In this document: positions 54,255 through 63,746 of the stretch, in pieces
Layout of the letters: each line of letters starts with the position of its first letter
Numbering within the stretch: the stretch's first letter is position 1
From: Pseudomonas sp. PSB18
Lineage (GTDB): Bacteria > Pseudomonadota > Gammaproteobacteria > Pseudomonadales > Pseudomonadaceae
Length of the DNA: 64,000 nucleotides
Reading direction: 5' to 3'
Assembly (NCBI RefSeq): GCF_014596565.1
Contig: NZ_NOIN01000006.1
Span: 310,001-374,000, forward strand
Made by a program: the position numbers and the translations under genes
Notes under the pieces: model-generated
The model's input: the letters and a program-made list of their open reading frames with translations, nothing else
What the model was told of the DNA's origin: nothing
Database searches by the model: none

Positions 54255-55545
54255 CTGCAGCTTCCTCCGTGGAGCGCCGGGCCAGCCATTGCAGGGCCTC
54301 GGCGACACAAAAAAATGATCCGAACAACAGGATTTCATCATCGGCCGTTGCCACGGCGCACTGCCCTTCCAACGCGGCGGCGACACTGTCGTAAGCATCC
54401 ACCGAAGCGCCACGGCGCTGCAAGACCGTTTGCAATTCAGAAGCGGGACGTGAGCGCGGCGAATCCAGGGGCGTTACCGCCCAGTGCTGGACACTAGCAT
54501 CCAACGCCTCGACCACGCCATCCAGATCCTTGTCGGACAGCAGTCCGAACACCGCCAGGCGCCGCCCCACCACCGGCCGCCGCGCCAGACACTCAGCCAG
54601 GTACTGTGCCGCGTGGGGGTTGTGCCCGACATCCAGCAACAGGTTCAGACGCTTGCCCTGCCACTGGAACTGGCGCCGATCAAGACGACCGACGATGCGA
54701 GTCGCCAACAACGCCTTGGCGATCTGCCCGGCATCCCACGGTAAACCCAGCAGCAGGTAGGCCTGGAGCGCCAGCGCGGCGTTCTCCATCGGCAGATCCA
54801 GCTGTGGCAGGTCGCGCAACTCCACCGGATGACCCTGCAGATCGCTGCCGCGCCATTGCCAGTGCTGCTCGGTCATGGCCAGATCGAAATCCCGTCCCCG
54901 CAGGAAAAACGGACAGGCCAGTTCCCGGGCCTTGTCCAACAGCGGTTGCGGAGGATTGAGATCGCCGCAGAGCGCAGGCGCGCCCTGACGAAAGATACCG
55001 GCCTTCTCGAAGGCCACGGATTCGCGGGTATCGCCCAGGTAATCGGCATGGTCCACGCCGATACTGGTGACCAATGCGATGTCCGCGTCCACCAGGTTGA
55101 CTGTGTCCAGCCGCCCGCCCAGGCCGACTTCCAGCACAACGGCGTCGAGACCGGCACGGGCGAACAGCCAGAACGCCGCCAGGGTGCCCATCTCGAAATA
55201 CGTGAGAGAGATATCGCCCCGCCCGGCGTCCACCGCGGCGAAAGCCTCGCACAGCTCGGCATCGGCGGCTTCGACGCCGTTGACCTGCACCCGCTCGTTG
55301 TAACGCAGCAGGTGTGGCGAACTGTAGACACCGACGCTCAATCCCTGGGCCCGCAGCAGCGAGGCTACGAAGGCACAGGTCGAGCCTTTGCCGTTGGTGC
55401 CGGTGACGGTGATGACCCGGGGCGCCGGCTTGCCCAGCCCCATGTGGGACATGACCGCTTGCGAGCGCTCCAGCCCCATGTCGATGGCGGATGGATGCAA
55501 TTGCTCGAGGTAGGCCAGCCAGTCGTCCAGGGTGCGTTCGGTCAT
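54238..55545 (-). CDS. folC: Bifunctional folylpolyglutamate/dihydrofolate synthase
   Basis: This 435-residue Mur-ligase-like enzyme adds glutamate to folates and makes dihydrofolate. The ATP loop VITVTGTNGKGSTCAFV lies near residues 39-55, with FEMGTLAAFWLF, VVLEVGLGGRLDTVN and SIGVDHADYLGDTRESVAFEKAGI further on. Its start overlaps the accD stop (ATGA), showing translational coupling. Confidence 0.96.
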   Translation of the reverse strand: MTERTLDDWLAYLEQLHPSAIDMGLERSQAVMSHMGLGKPAPRVITVTGTNGKGSTCAFVASLLRAQGLSVGVYSSPHLLRYNERVQVNGVEAADAELCEAFAAVDAGRGDISLTYFEMGTLAAFWLFARAGLDAVVLEVGLGGRLDTVNLVDADIALVTSIGVDHADYLGDTRESVAFEKAGIFRQGAPALCGDLNPPQPLLDKARELACPFFLRGRDFDLAMTEQHWQWRGSDLQGHPVELRDLPQLDLPMENAALALQAYLLLGLPWDAGQIAKALLATRIVGRLDRRQFQWQGKRLNLLLDVGHNPHAAQYLAECLARRPVVGRRLAVFGLLSDKDLDGVVEALDASVQHWAVTPLDSPRSRPASELQTVLQRRGASVDAYDSVAAALEGQCAVATADDEILLFGSFFCVAEALQWLARRSTEEAADGIAG

Positions 55546-56462
55546 AGCCCGGCAGGCACCGGCGGAACCACCATCGGTTCGATGGGTGCGGCGACGTACT
55601 GAGGCGTCGGCAAGCCCATCAGCTGAGCCAACAGGTTACCCAGGCGCGGACGCAGCTCCTGACGATGGATGATCATGTCGATGGCACCGTGCTCCAGCAG
55701 GAACTCACTGCGTTGGAAGCCTTCCGGCAGTTTTTCGCGCACGGTTTGCTCGATGACCCGCGGGCCGGCAAAGCCGATCAGGGCTTTCGGCTCGCCGACG
55801 ATCACGTCGCCCAGCATTGCCAGGCTGGCGGAAACGCCGCCGTAGACCGGATCGGTCAGCACCGAGATGAACGGAAGGCCTTCTTCGCGCAGACGCGCCA
55901 GGACGGCGGAGGTCTTCGCCATCTGCATCAGCGAGATCAGCGCTTCCTGCATCCGCGCGCCGCCGGAAGCAGCGAAGCAGATCATTGGGCAACGGTTTTC
56001 CAGGGCATAGTTGGCGGCGCGAACGAAGCGCTCACCGACGATGGCGCCCATGGACCCCCCCATGAAGGAGAACTCGAAGGCCGAGACCACCACCGGCATG
56101 CCCAGCAGGGTGCCACTCATGGACACCAGGGCGTCTTTCTCGCCGGTCTGCTTCTGGGCCGCGGTCAGGCGATCCTTGTACTTCTTGCCATCGCGGAATT
56201 TCAGGCGATCCACGGGCTCCAGGTCGGCACCCAGCTCAACACGGCCTTCGGCGTCCAGGAAAATATCGATACGGGCACGCGCGCCAATGCGCATGTGGTG
56301 GTTGCACTTGGGGCAAACGTCCAGGGTCTTTTCCAGCTCTGGGCGGTACAGCACCGCTTCGCAGGATGGACATTTGTGCCACAGACCTTCAGGCACCGAG
56401 CTTTTCTTCACCTCGGAACGCATGATCGAAGGGATCAGTTTGTCTACCAACCAGTTGCTCAT
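55542..56462 (-). CDS. accD: Acetyl-CoA carboxylase carboxyltransferase subunit beta
   Basis: This 306-residue subunit makes malonyl-CoA with AccA, AccB and AccC. The N-terminal zinc ribbon is visible as CPSCEAVLYRPE and CPKCNHHMRIG (residues about 28-55). The crotonase-like core has GMPVVVSAFEFSFMGGSMGAIVGE and CFAASGGARMQEALISLMQMAKTSA. The start MSNWLVDKLIPSIM at 56462 has AGAAAG upstream. It sits in the conserved trpF-accD-folC order. Confidence 0.97.
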   Translation of the reverse strand: MSNWLVDKLIPSIMRSEVKKSSVPEGLWHKCPSCEAVLYRPELEKTLDVCPKCNHHMRIGARARIDIFLDAEGRVELGADLEPVDRLKFRDGKKYKDRLTAAQKQTGEKDALVSMSGTLLGMPVVVSAFEFSFMGGSMGAIVGERFVRAANYALENRCPMICFAASGGARMQEALISLMQMAKTSAVLARLREEGLPFISVLTDPVYGGVSASLAMLGDVIVGEPKALIGFAGPRVIEQTVREKLPEGFQRSEFLLEHGAIDMIIHRQELRPRLGNLLAQLMGLPTPQYVAAPIEPMVVPPVPAGL

Positions 56463-56719
56463 GCTTTCTTTCTCCAGTACCGGCGGCCCGAACGCTCTGG
56501 TTCGCGGCCCCGCGTATGCCCTTGAGCTAAATTCATTGTGCGGCGAGGGCCGAAAAGCCACCACGGTCAGCGCGAAACATGACCTGCGTGCAGCCCAACC
56601 TTCCTCAACCATTCCTGCAACCGCTGCACCGCGGTTGCCGCTACGCTATCGGCCCGCCCGGAGGCGGCGCCTGCCTGCTGTGTACAGTGCAGGTATGGAC
56701 GGCGGCAGTCTGCCAGCCG

Positions 56720-57352
56720 TCACATTGGCAACTGGCGGCTGCGAACAGCGGCCATGAACGCCCGGATCTTCGCCGGATCCTTGATACCCTTGCCCTGCTC
56801 CACCCCGCCGCTCACGTCCACCGCATAAGGACGAACCTGGCGAATCGCTTCGGCCACGTTGTCAGCCGTCAGGCCACCGGCGAGGATGATCGGCTTGCTC
56901 AGGCCATGGGGCACCAGCGACCAGTCGAATGCTTCACCGGTACCGCCGGGAACGCCCTCCACGTACGTGTCCAGCAAAATGCCACTGGCGCTGGCAAACG
57001 TCTCGCAAGCAGCCGCGATGTCGTCTCCCGCCTTGACCCGCAGCGCCTTGATGTAGGGACGGTGCCAGCCTTCGCAATCAGCAGGAAGCTCGTCGCCATG
57101 GAATTGCAACAGGCCCAGCGGCACCGCATCGAGTATCTCGCCCAGCTCGCAACGGCTGGCATTGACGAACAGGCCGACCGGGGTCACGAATGGCGGCAAG
57201 GCCTGGATGATCGCCCTCGCCTGCTGCACGGTCACCGCCCGCGGGCTCTTGGCATAGAACACCAGCCCGATGGCATCGGCACCAGCCTCGACAGCCGCCA
57301 GCGCGTCCTCGACGCGGGTGATCCCGCAAATCTTGCTGCGAACGACCGACAT
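56720..57352 (-). CDS. trpF: Phosphoribosylanthranilate isomerase
   Basis: This 210-residue TIM-barrel enzyme performs the third step of tryptophan synthesis. The N-terminus RSKICGITRVEDALAA carries the catalytic Cys, GLLQFHGDE lies in mid-barrel, LAGGLTADNV and AVDVSGGVEQGKGIKD provide the late Asp and phosphate-binding glycines. It lies between truA and accD, 62 bases from truA, as in other pseudomonads. Confidence 0.96.
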   Translation of the reverse strand: MSVVRSKICGITRVEDALAAVEAGADAIGLVFYAKSPRAVTVQQARAIIQALPPFVTPVGLFVNASRCELGEILDAVPLGLLQFHGDELPADCEGWHRPYIKALRVKAGDDIAAACETFASASGILLDTYVEGVPGGTGEAFDWSLVPHGLSKPIILAGGLTADNVAEAIRQVRPYAVDVSGGVEQGKGIKDPAKIRAFMAAVRSRQLPM

Positions 57353-57414
57353 GTTGTCAAAACCCCAGCTAAATCCGAGAAAGTCCCGGATGGTAGCAAA
57401 TGCAGCGGAGGGCG

Positions 57415-58239
57415 TCAGCCGTCGAGTTCCGAGAAGCCGGTGAGGAAATGTGGCCCGATGTAACGCTCCGGCAGTTCGAACTCATCGCGGTACTCAACCT
57501 GTACCAGGTACAAGCCAAACGGATGAGCCGTCACGCCGCCGGAGCGACGGATGCGGCTGTCGAGCACCTCCTTGACCCACTCCACCGATCGCTCACCGGC
57601 ACCGATGGTCATCAGCACGCCGGCGATGTTGCGCACCATGTGGTGCAGGAATGCACTGGCACGAATGTCGAGCACGATCATCTTGCCGTGACGGGTCACG
57701 CGCAGGTGATGCAGCTCCTTGATCGGCGACTTGGCCTGGCACTGGCCGGCGCGAAAGGCGCTGAAATCGTGAACCCCGACCAAGTACTGCGCGGCTTCGG
57801 CCATGCGCTCGACATCCAGCGGACGGTGGTTCCAGGTGATTTCTTCGTTCAGGTGCGCCGGACGGATCTGGTCGTTGTAGATCACATAGCGATAGCGCCG
57901 GGCGATGGCCTTGAAGCGTGCGTGGAAATGCGCCGGCATCACCTTGGCCCAACTGACGCTGACGTCATGGGGCAGATTGATGTTGGCCCCCATGACCCAG
58001 GCCTTCATCGAACGCTCGACCTGGGTGTCGAAATGCACCACCTGGCCGCAGGCGTGCACGCCGGCATCGGTACGCCCGGCACAGTGCAGCGACACCGGTG
58101 AATCGGCGACTTTGGACAGCGCGTTTTCAAGGGTTTCCTGCACGGTCGCGACGCCGGAGGCCTGGCGCTGCCAGCCACGATAACGCGAACCTTTGTATTC
58201 CACGCCCAAGGCGATCCGGAAAAAGCCGTCAGCCGCCAT
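57415..58239 (-). CDS. truA: tRNA pseudouridine(38-40) synthase
   Basis: This enzyme of about 274 residues converts uridines 38-40 of the tRNA anticodon stem-loop to pseudouridine. GFFRIALGVEYKGSRYRGWQRQ is the family start, and GRTDAGVHACGQVVHFDT contains the catalytic Asp. HHMVRNIAGVLMTIGAGER is the conserved late motif. ATG 58239 gives a normal N-terminus; a TTG at 58269 would add ten residues. Confidence 0.95.
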   Translation of the reverse strand: MAADGFFRIALGVEYKGSRYRGWQRQASGVATVQETLENALSKVADSPVSLHCAGRTDAGVHACGQVVHFDTQVERSMKAWVMGANINLPHDVSVSWAKVMPAHFHARFKAIARRYRYVIYNDQIRPAHLNEEITWNHRPLDVERMAEAAQYLVGVHDFSAFRAGQCQAKSPIKELHHLRVTRHGKMIVLDIRASAFLHHMVRNIAGVLMTIGAGERSVEWVKEVLDSRIRRSGGVTAHPFGLYLVQVEYRDEFELPERYIGPHFLTGFSELDG

Positions 58240-58367
58240 TTCGGCAGCCGGGTTGTCTATGTTTGCCAAGGAATTACAGCCTGCTGAGGTACGCAAAGGC
58301 GGGCATTATAAGGCGGGTGGGGTGGGATGCCAGTGCAACCGTCGATCCGGTGTTGGATGCGCCGACC

Positions 58368-58448
58368 TCATCGCGAGCAGGCTCGCTCCCACAGGGGGAT
58401 CTGCAGCGTTCACAACCCCCTTGTGGGAGCGAGCCTGCTCGCGATGAG
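58368..58448. repeat. REP doublet (REPIN)
   Basis: TCATCGCGAGCAGGCTCGCT and its inverted partner AGCGAGCCTGCTCGCGATGA flank about 40 bases containing inverted CCACAGGGGG/CCCCCTTGTGG. It lies between the truA start and the fimV terminator. Confidence 0.93.
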
Positions 58449-58462
58449 GCCCTCGCCCCAAA

Positions 58463-58490
58463 CAAAAACGGCAGCCTCAATGGCTGCCGC
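58463..58490 (-). terminator. Rho-independent terminator of fimV
   Basis: CGGCAGCC and GGCTGCCG form an 8-base stem with a 5-base loop, followed by TTTTTG on the - strand, 20 bases past the fimV stop. Confidence 0.88.
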
Positions 58491-58509
58491 TCCTGTCACT
58501 GCGAACATC

Positions 58510-61110
58510 TCACGCCAGGCGGGCGAGCATCTCCTGCGCTTCGCTCTTCTGGGTGGCATCGCCTTCGCTGAGGACTTCACCGAGGATATCCCGGGCACCG
58601 TCGTGGTCGCCCATGTCGATGTAGGCCTGGGCCAGGTCGAGCTTGGTGGCGACTTCATCGGTGCCGCTGAGGAAGTCGAAGTCCGGCTCGTCTTCGACAC
58701 TGGCCAAGGCGTCTTCCGCCGTGAAGGATGGCTGACCCAGGCTGTCGGACAAGCGATCCAGCTCGGCGTTGACATCGTCCAGCTCGGACTCGAAGGGATC
58801 CTTCGGCGCGTCCATTTCGTCGGCCAGGGACAGATCGAAATCCGCCGGCAGCTCGAGATCGTCGGCCGGGGTGTCGAGCAAGGCTGGTGCCTCGGCCGCA
58901 GGCACGTCCAGCCCCTTGAGGTCGTCGCCCAGGTCCAGCAGGAAGTCTTCGTCGTCCAGGGCTGGCGCTGGCGCATCGGCGCCCAGGTCGAGGTCGAACT
59001 CCGATAGATCGTCCAGGCTTTCGTTGGCTTCGGTCTGCTGCTTGAGCACCGATTCGAAGCTCAGATCGTCGTCCAGCGGGAACGCATCCAGCTCCGGCAC
59101 TGGCTCAGGTGCCGACGCCACCGGTGCGTTCTCCAAGTCATCCAGACTCAGGTCGAAGGCACTGTCCAGCTCTTCATTGGTGGCCGGCGTTTCTTCCAGC
59201 AGTTCCTTGACGTACTGGGCGTCCAGCTCGGCAGCCACCGCCGCGGCGGCCAGACCGGCGCCAGCGGCAACCACCATGGCCGGGAAACGGCTCTTGAGTT
59301 GCTCGACCTGGGCGAAGTTTTCACCATTGGCCACCAATTGGCGTTCCTGGGCGACAAACGCGTCGCGATCACCTTGCAGGCCGTAGACCTCCATCAACTT
59401 CAGGCGCAGGTCGCTACGCTGTGGCTCGGCCTTGATGCCCTGCTCAAGCTGATCGGCAGCCTGGTTCAAGCGACCGCGATCAATGTGCGCCTGGGCCTGG
59501 CCCAGCACGTCGTCGAAACGATCGGCAGCGGGGGCGACCAAGGGCGCGGCGATAGGTGGCGAGACCACCACCGGCGCGACCACAGGGGCCGGCTGGGGAA
59601 CGGGCTTGGGGGCCGGTGCTGGGACCGGCTTAGGGTCGAGCTTGACGCTTGGCGCGGGTACTTCAATGCCCTCGAAGCTGCTCGGGGGCAGATCGAGCTC
59701 CGGGGAGAAGTCGGCCTCCTCCTCGAGGGCTCGGGCCATGCGCAGATGCTTCTCGGCTTCCTGCTGGGCCTTGCGGCGGCGAGCGAGCAACAGCAGCAGC
59801 AACAGCAGGATCAACGCACCACCACCGATCAAACCGAGCAGGATCGGGTTGGTCAGCAAGTCGTTGTATTTCTGTTCACTGGATGCCGCCGGAGCCTCGG
59901 CCGGAGCAGCCGGTGGCGTCGCCTCGGGCGTCGCTTCGGGAGCGGCTTGCGGTGCGGGTGCAGGGATCTGTGCCGATGGCGCGGGCGTCAACTGCGCCGA
60001 CATCGCCGGCGGCGCTTCGTTGGCTGGCGGAACTGCGGCACCTTCGGCCTGCATCTTCGCCAGTTGATTATTCTTCAGCTCGATCAGGCGCTGCAGCTTG
60101 TCCAACTGGCTCTGCAGATCCGCCATGCGGCTTTTCAATTCTTCATTGTCGCGACGAGCCGAGTCGAGGCTTTCCTGGGTGACCGCAAGCTTGTTGCTCA
60201 GGGCCTGGGCATCGCCGGCAGCCCCCTTGCCTTTGCCCTTGCCCGCCTTCGCAGGCTCGGCCGTCACCAGGCTCAGGTTATCGCGGCCGGCGGTCGGCGT
60301 CGGTGCGACCTCGCCCTGGCCACGCTTGGTCGCGTCCAGTTGCTGCCGGCCACCGGGTGCCGCAGTCGCACGGCCTTGGCGTCCCTGACGCCAGGCAGCG
60401 TTCTGGGCGGCTACTTCGGCGATGGCCTGGGGTTGCGGCAACGCGGTGCTTTGCACCGGGTCCGGCAGGCGCAGGACCTGGCCGGTCTTGAGCAGGTTGA
60501 TATTGCCGTTGATGAAAGCGTGCGGGTTCAGTGCCTGGATCGCCAGCATGGTTTGCTGGACCGACCCACCGTTGCGGGCCTTGGCGGCGATTTCCCAGAG
60601 GGTATCCCGCGGTGTGGTGGTGTACTGGGACGACTTGGTCGCGCCAGTGACCGGCGTCGACACCACCTGGGCCGGTTTCGGTCGGGCGGCCTCGGCAGCC
60701 TGGGGCGAGAACTTGGACGGGTCGAGCAGCACGCTGTAGTCACGCAGCAGGCGGCCGTTGGGCCACATCACCTGCACGAGGAACTTGACCAGCGGCTCGG
60801 ACAGCGGCCGGCTGGAGGTCACCCGCAGGACGCTCTTGCCATTGGCGTTGATCACCGGGGTGAAGCTCAGGTCATTGAGAAACGCCTGGCGGTCGACGCC
60901 GGCTTTGGCGAAATCCTCGGGCGAGGCCAGGCTCGGCACGACTTCGGCAGCGGTCAGTTGCTGGACATCGAGCAGCTCGATCTCCGCGACCAGAGGCTGG
61001 TTCGGCGTCGACTTCAGGGTCAATTCCCCCAGCCCGAGCGCTTGCGCCATACCGGAGGACAGCGCCGAGGCGGCCGCTATTGCTAACACCAGTTTGCGAA
61101 CTTGAACCAT
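58510..61110 (-). CDS. fimV: FimV-type peptidoglycan-binding inner-membrane hub protein
   Basis: This 866-residue protein scaffolds polar and type IV pilus machinery in Pseudomonas. Signal peptide residues 1-25 (RKLVLAIAAASALSSGMAQA) are followed by a conserved N-terminal domain (LGELTLKSTPNQPLVAEIELLD), a LysM domain near residues 165-220 (DTLWEIAAKARNG through TGQVLRLP), a coiled coil (about 320-370), a Pro/Ala linker, a membrane helix followed by ARRRKAQQEAEK, a very acidic region, and the C-terminal TPR-like domain (KLDLAQAYIDMGDHDGARDIL) conserved in FimV. ATG 61110 has AGGAAGAGG upstream. Confidence 0.95.
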   Translation of the reverse strand: MVQVRKLVLAIAAASALSSGMAQALGLGELTLKSTPNQPLVAEIELLDVQQLTAAEVVPSLASPEDFAKAGVDRQAFLNDLSFTPVINANGKSVLRVTSSRPLSEPLVKFLVQVMWPNGRLLRDYSVLLDPSKFSPQAAEAARPKPAQVVSTPVTGATKSSQYTTTPRDTLWEIAAKARNGGSVQQTMLAIQALNPHAFINGNINLLKTGQVLRLPDPVQSTALPQPQAIAEVAAQNAAWRQGRQGRATAAPGGRQQLDATKRGQGEVAPTPTAGRDNLSLVTAEPAKAGKGKGKGAAGDAQALSNKLAVTQESLDSARRDNEELKSRMADLQSQLDKLQRLIELKNNQLAKMQAEGAAVPPANEAPPAMSAQLTPAPSAQIPAPAPQAAPEATPEATPPAAPAEAPAASSEQKYNDLLTNPILLGLIGGGALILLLLLLLLARRRKAQQEAEKHLRMARALEEEADFSPELDLPPSSFEGIEVPAPSVKLDPKPVPAPAPKPVPQPAPVVAPVVVSPPIAAPLVAPAADRFDDVLGQAQAHIDRGRLNQAADQLEQGIKAEPQRSDLRLKLMEVYGLQGDRDAFVAQERQLVANGENFAQVEQLKSRFPAMVVAAGAGLAAAAVAAELDAQYVKELLEETPATNEELDSAFDLSLDDLENAPVASAPEPVPELDAFPLDDDLSFESVLKQQTEANESLDDLSEFDLDLGADAPAPALDDEDFLLDLGDDLKGLDVPAAEAPALLDTPADDLELPADFDLSLADEMDAPKDPFESELDDVNAELDRLSDSLGQPSFTAEDALASVEDEPDFDFLSGTDEVATKLDLAQAYIDMGDHDGARDILGEVLSEGDATQKSEAQEMLARLA

Positions 61111-61320
61111 AGCCTCTTCCTTTGTTTGAACATTCCTCGGCCAGCGAGAAGGTATTGATGTCGCTGCCGCTAGGCATTTCACGCAGCCCCGCAGGACGGG
61201 GTGCACGATCGTTTCTACTCATGCCCGGGAATGTCCCTAGCGGGAGATTTTCGCCTTCAGCGTCCAGGCCAAGCATAGCGCCCGGCTAGAATCATTCGAC
61301 AAATTGTTGCCAAGTATCTT

Positions 61321-62331
61321 TTACAGCAGGTCTTTTATCAACAACTCCGCCACCTGCACTGCGTTGAGCGCCGCGCCCTTGCGCACGTTATCCGTCGTCA
61401 GCCACATATTCAGTTCCGTCGGGTCGTCGATACCACCGCGCACACGTCCCACATACACCACGTCCTGCCCCACCGCATCGCCGACCGGCGTCGGGTAGTC
61501 GCCCTCCTCCACCAGCTCGATGCCGGGGGCCACTTCCAGGGCTGCGTTGACTTTCTTCAGGTCGACGGCGTTCGCGGACTGCACGGTCACGCTAAAGCTA
61601 TCGCCGAAAAACACCGGGGCTTGAATGCAAGTGACGGAAATCTTTAACAAAGGTTGATCCAGCACCTGACGCAACTCACGCACCAGGCGTTTTTCCAGCG
61701 GCGTATGGCCCTGCTCGTCCGGGGTACCGACCTGCGCCAACAGGTTGAACGCCATCTGCCGGTCGAAGAAGGTCGGCTCCAGTGGACGGGCGTTGAGCAG
61801 CTCGGCGGTCTGGCGCGCCAACTCGCTCACGGCGACACGGCCCTGGGCGGACACGGCGAGACTGGCGGTCAGGCTGATGCGCTGTATATCCAGGCACTCG
61901 CGCAACGGGGCCAGCGCCACGGCCAGTGCAGTGGCCGAGGCACTCGGGCTACTGACCTGGAACGGCTTGCCGAGGCCCGCAAGCACTTGGGCGTTGGCTT
62001 CCGGCACGATCTGCGGTGCCTGTTCCGGCGGCAGGGCACCGGACAGGTCGATGAGCGCGCAACCGGCGGCCGTGGCACGCGGCGCAAAACTCAGGGTCAC
62101 CGCCGGACCGGCCGCGAAGAACACCAGTTGCACCTTGCTGAAATCGAACTCGTCGACTTCCCTTACCCGCACGTTTTTGTTGCGGAACATCACCGAACTG
62201 CCTGCCGATTCACTGCTGGCCAGCAGGTGCAGGTTGCCGACGGGAAAATCCCGTTCTTCGAGAATCTGGACGAGGGTTTCGCCGACAGTACCGGTGGCGC
62301 CGATCACGGCGATGTCAAAGGACTGGCTCAT
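61321..62331 (-). CDS. Aspartate-semialdehyde dehydrogenase-like protein without catalytic cysteine (Usg-like)
   Basis: This 336-residue protein has the ASADH Rossmann start FDIAVIGATGTVGETLVQIL and an overall length normal for the second ASADH subgroup. The segment aligning with the catalytic NPNCST reads SSPSASAT, so the nucleophile Cys is replaced by Ala. Related proteins such as E. coli Usg are ASADH homologues not thought to be catalytic. It lies between fimV and the real asd, a conserved Pseudomonas position. Confidence 0.9.
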   Translation of the reverse strand: MSQSFDIAVIGATGTVGETLVQILEERDFPVGNLHLLASSESAGSSVMFRNKNVRVREVDEFDFSKVQLVFFAAGPAVTLSFAPRATAAGCALIDLSGALPPEQAPQIVPEANAQVLAGLGKPFQVSSPSASATALAVALAPLRECLDIQRISLTASLAVSAQGRVAVSELARQTAELLNARPLEPTFFDRQMAFNLLAQVGTPDEQGHTPLEKRLVRELRQVLDQPLLKISVTCIQAPVFFGDSFSVTVQSANAVDLKKVNAALEVAPGIELVEEGDYPTPVGDAVGQDVVYVGRVRGGIDDPTELNMWLTTDNVRKGAALNAVQVAELLIKDLL

Positions 62332-62421
62332 GGGTCTACCTCAGGTAAAACGTGGGGAGCGGCACTTTACCGGGTGGTTGGCGGCCAGGCAATTGACGGG
62401 GGATTTGTGGTGGATGGACTG

Positions 62422-62503
62422 GCGCCATCGCGAGCAGGCTCGCTCCCACAGGTTTTGTGTCCACTGAAGATCCAATGTGGGAGCGAGCCTGCTCGCGATG
62501 GCG
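62422..62503. repeat. REP doublet (REPIN)
   Basis: CGCCATCGCGAGCAGGCTCG and CGAGCCTGCTCGCGATGGCG are perfect inverted arms extended by CTCCCACA/TGTGGGAG, around about 20 bases. It lies between the asd terminator and the Usg-like gene. Confidence 0.93.
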
Positions 62504-62528
62504 ATCTCACGGCCAATACAACACCCAT

Positions 62529-62562
62529 AAAAAAACCCGCACCTCTCGCAAGGCACGGGTTC
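62529..62562 (-). terminator. Rho-independent terminator of asd
   Basis: On the - strand ACCCGTGCCTT, a GCGAG loop and AGGTGCGGGT form the stem (with one mismatch), followed by seven T residues, 18 bases past the asd stop. Confidence 0.88.
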
Positions 62563-62579
62563 TTTCACAGCAGCGACGA

Positions 62580-63692
62580 TCAACGCTCGAGCAAGATCCG
62601 CAGCATGCGACGCAGCGGTTCGGCCGCGCCCCACAGCAGTTGGTCGCCGACGGTGAAGGCACCGACGAACTGCGAGCCCATGTTCAGCTTGCGCAGGCGT
62701 CCCACCGGCACGTTCAGGGTGCCGGTGACCTTGGTCGGGCTCAGCTCCTGCATGCTGGTTTCGCGGTTGTTCGGCACCAGCTTGACCCAAGGGTTGTGCT
62801 GGCTGATCAACCCTTCGATGTCGGCGATCGGCACGTCCTTGTTCAGCTTGATGGTCAGCGCCTGGCTGTGGCAGCGCATGGCGCCGATGCGCACGCAGAT
62901 GCCGTCCACCGGGATCGGGCTCTTGAAGCGACCGAGGATCTTGTTGGTTTCGGCCTGGGCCTTCCACTCTTCGCGGCTCTGGCCGTTCGGCAGTTCCTTG
63001 TCGATCCACGGGATCAGGCTGCCGGCCAGCGGCACACCGAAGTTCTCGGTCGGGTAGGCATCGCTGCGCATCGCCTCGGCGACCTTGCGGTCGATGTCCA
63101 GGATGGCGCTGGCCGGGTTGGCCAGGTCATCGGCGACGGCGGCGTGTGTCGCGCCCATCTGCTTGATCAGCTCACGCATGTTCTGCGCGCCGGCACCGGA
63201 TGCCGCCTGATAAGTCATGGCGCTCATCCACTCCACCAGGCCGGCTTCGAACAGGCCGCCCAGGCCCATCAGCATCAGGCTGACGGTGCAGTTGCCGCCG
63301 ATGTAGTTCTTGGTGCCGGCGTCCAGTTGCTGGTCGATGACCTTGCGGTTGACCGGGTCGAGGATGATCACTGCGTCGTCCTGCATGCGCAGGCTGGAGG
63401 CGGCGTCGATCCAGTAGCCCTGCCAGCCGGCCTCGCGCAGTTTCGGGAAGACTTCGCTGGTGTAGTCGCCACCCTGGCACGTCAGGATCACATCGAGGGT
63501 CTTGAGCTCTTCAATGCTGTAGGCATCCTTGAGCGCACCGGTGTCCTTGCCCACGGACGGGCCCTGGCCACCGACATTGGAAGTGGTGAAGAACACCGGC
63601 TCGATGAGATCGAAATCCTGCTCTTCCAGCATTCGCTGCATGAGCACGGAACCGACCATGCCCCGCCAACCGATCAGACCTACACGTTTCAT
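62580..63692 (-). CDS. asd: Aspartate-semialdehyde dehydrogenase
   Basis: This 370-residue enzyme makes aspartate semialdehyde for lysine, methionine, threonine and diaminopimelate. MKRVGLIGWRGMVGSVLMQRM is the NADP-binding start, KNYIGGNCTVSLML carries the catalytic Cys, and CVRIGAMRCHSQALTIKL the His-containing segment. The gene is intact, in contrast to its cysteine-less neighbour. The ATG at 63692 follows a weak ribosome site. Confidence 0.97.
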   Translation of the reverse strand: MKRVGLIGWRGMVGSVLMQRMLEEQDFDLIEPVFFTTSNVGGQGPSVGKDTGALKDAYSIEELKTLDVILTCQGGDYTSEVFPKLREAGWQGYWIDAASSLRMQDDAVIILDPVNRKVIDQQLDAGTKNYIGGNCTVSLMLMGLGGLFEAGLVEWMSAMTYQAASGAGAQNMRELIKQMGATHAAVADDLANPASAILDIDRKVAEAMRSDAYPTENFGVPLAGSLIPWIDKELPNGQSREEWKAQAETNKILGRFKSPIPVDGICVRIGAMRCHSQALTIKLNKDVPIADIEGLISQHNPWVKLVPNNRETSMQELSPTKVTGTLNVPVGRLRKLNMGSQFVGAFTVGDQLLWGAAEPLRRMLRILLER

Positions 63693-63746
63693 CGCAACTG
63701 CACCTATACAAAAGTGGGCCACCGTCGAAGCGGTGGACCGGAGAGA

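Noticed and set aside
59299..61086. 595-codon + strand frame opposite fimV
   Set aside because: It is antisense to a clear FimV with signal peptide, LysM and C-terminal domain, and has Arg/Leu-rich shadow composition.
61654..63057. 467-codon + strand frame spanning the asd-like genes
   Set aside because: It crosses two real - strand genes, a terminator and a REP doublet, so it cannot be a real gene.
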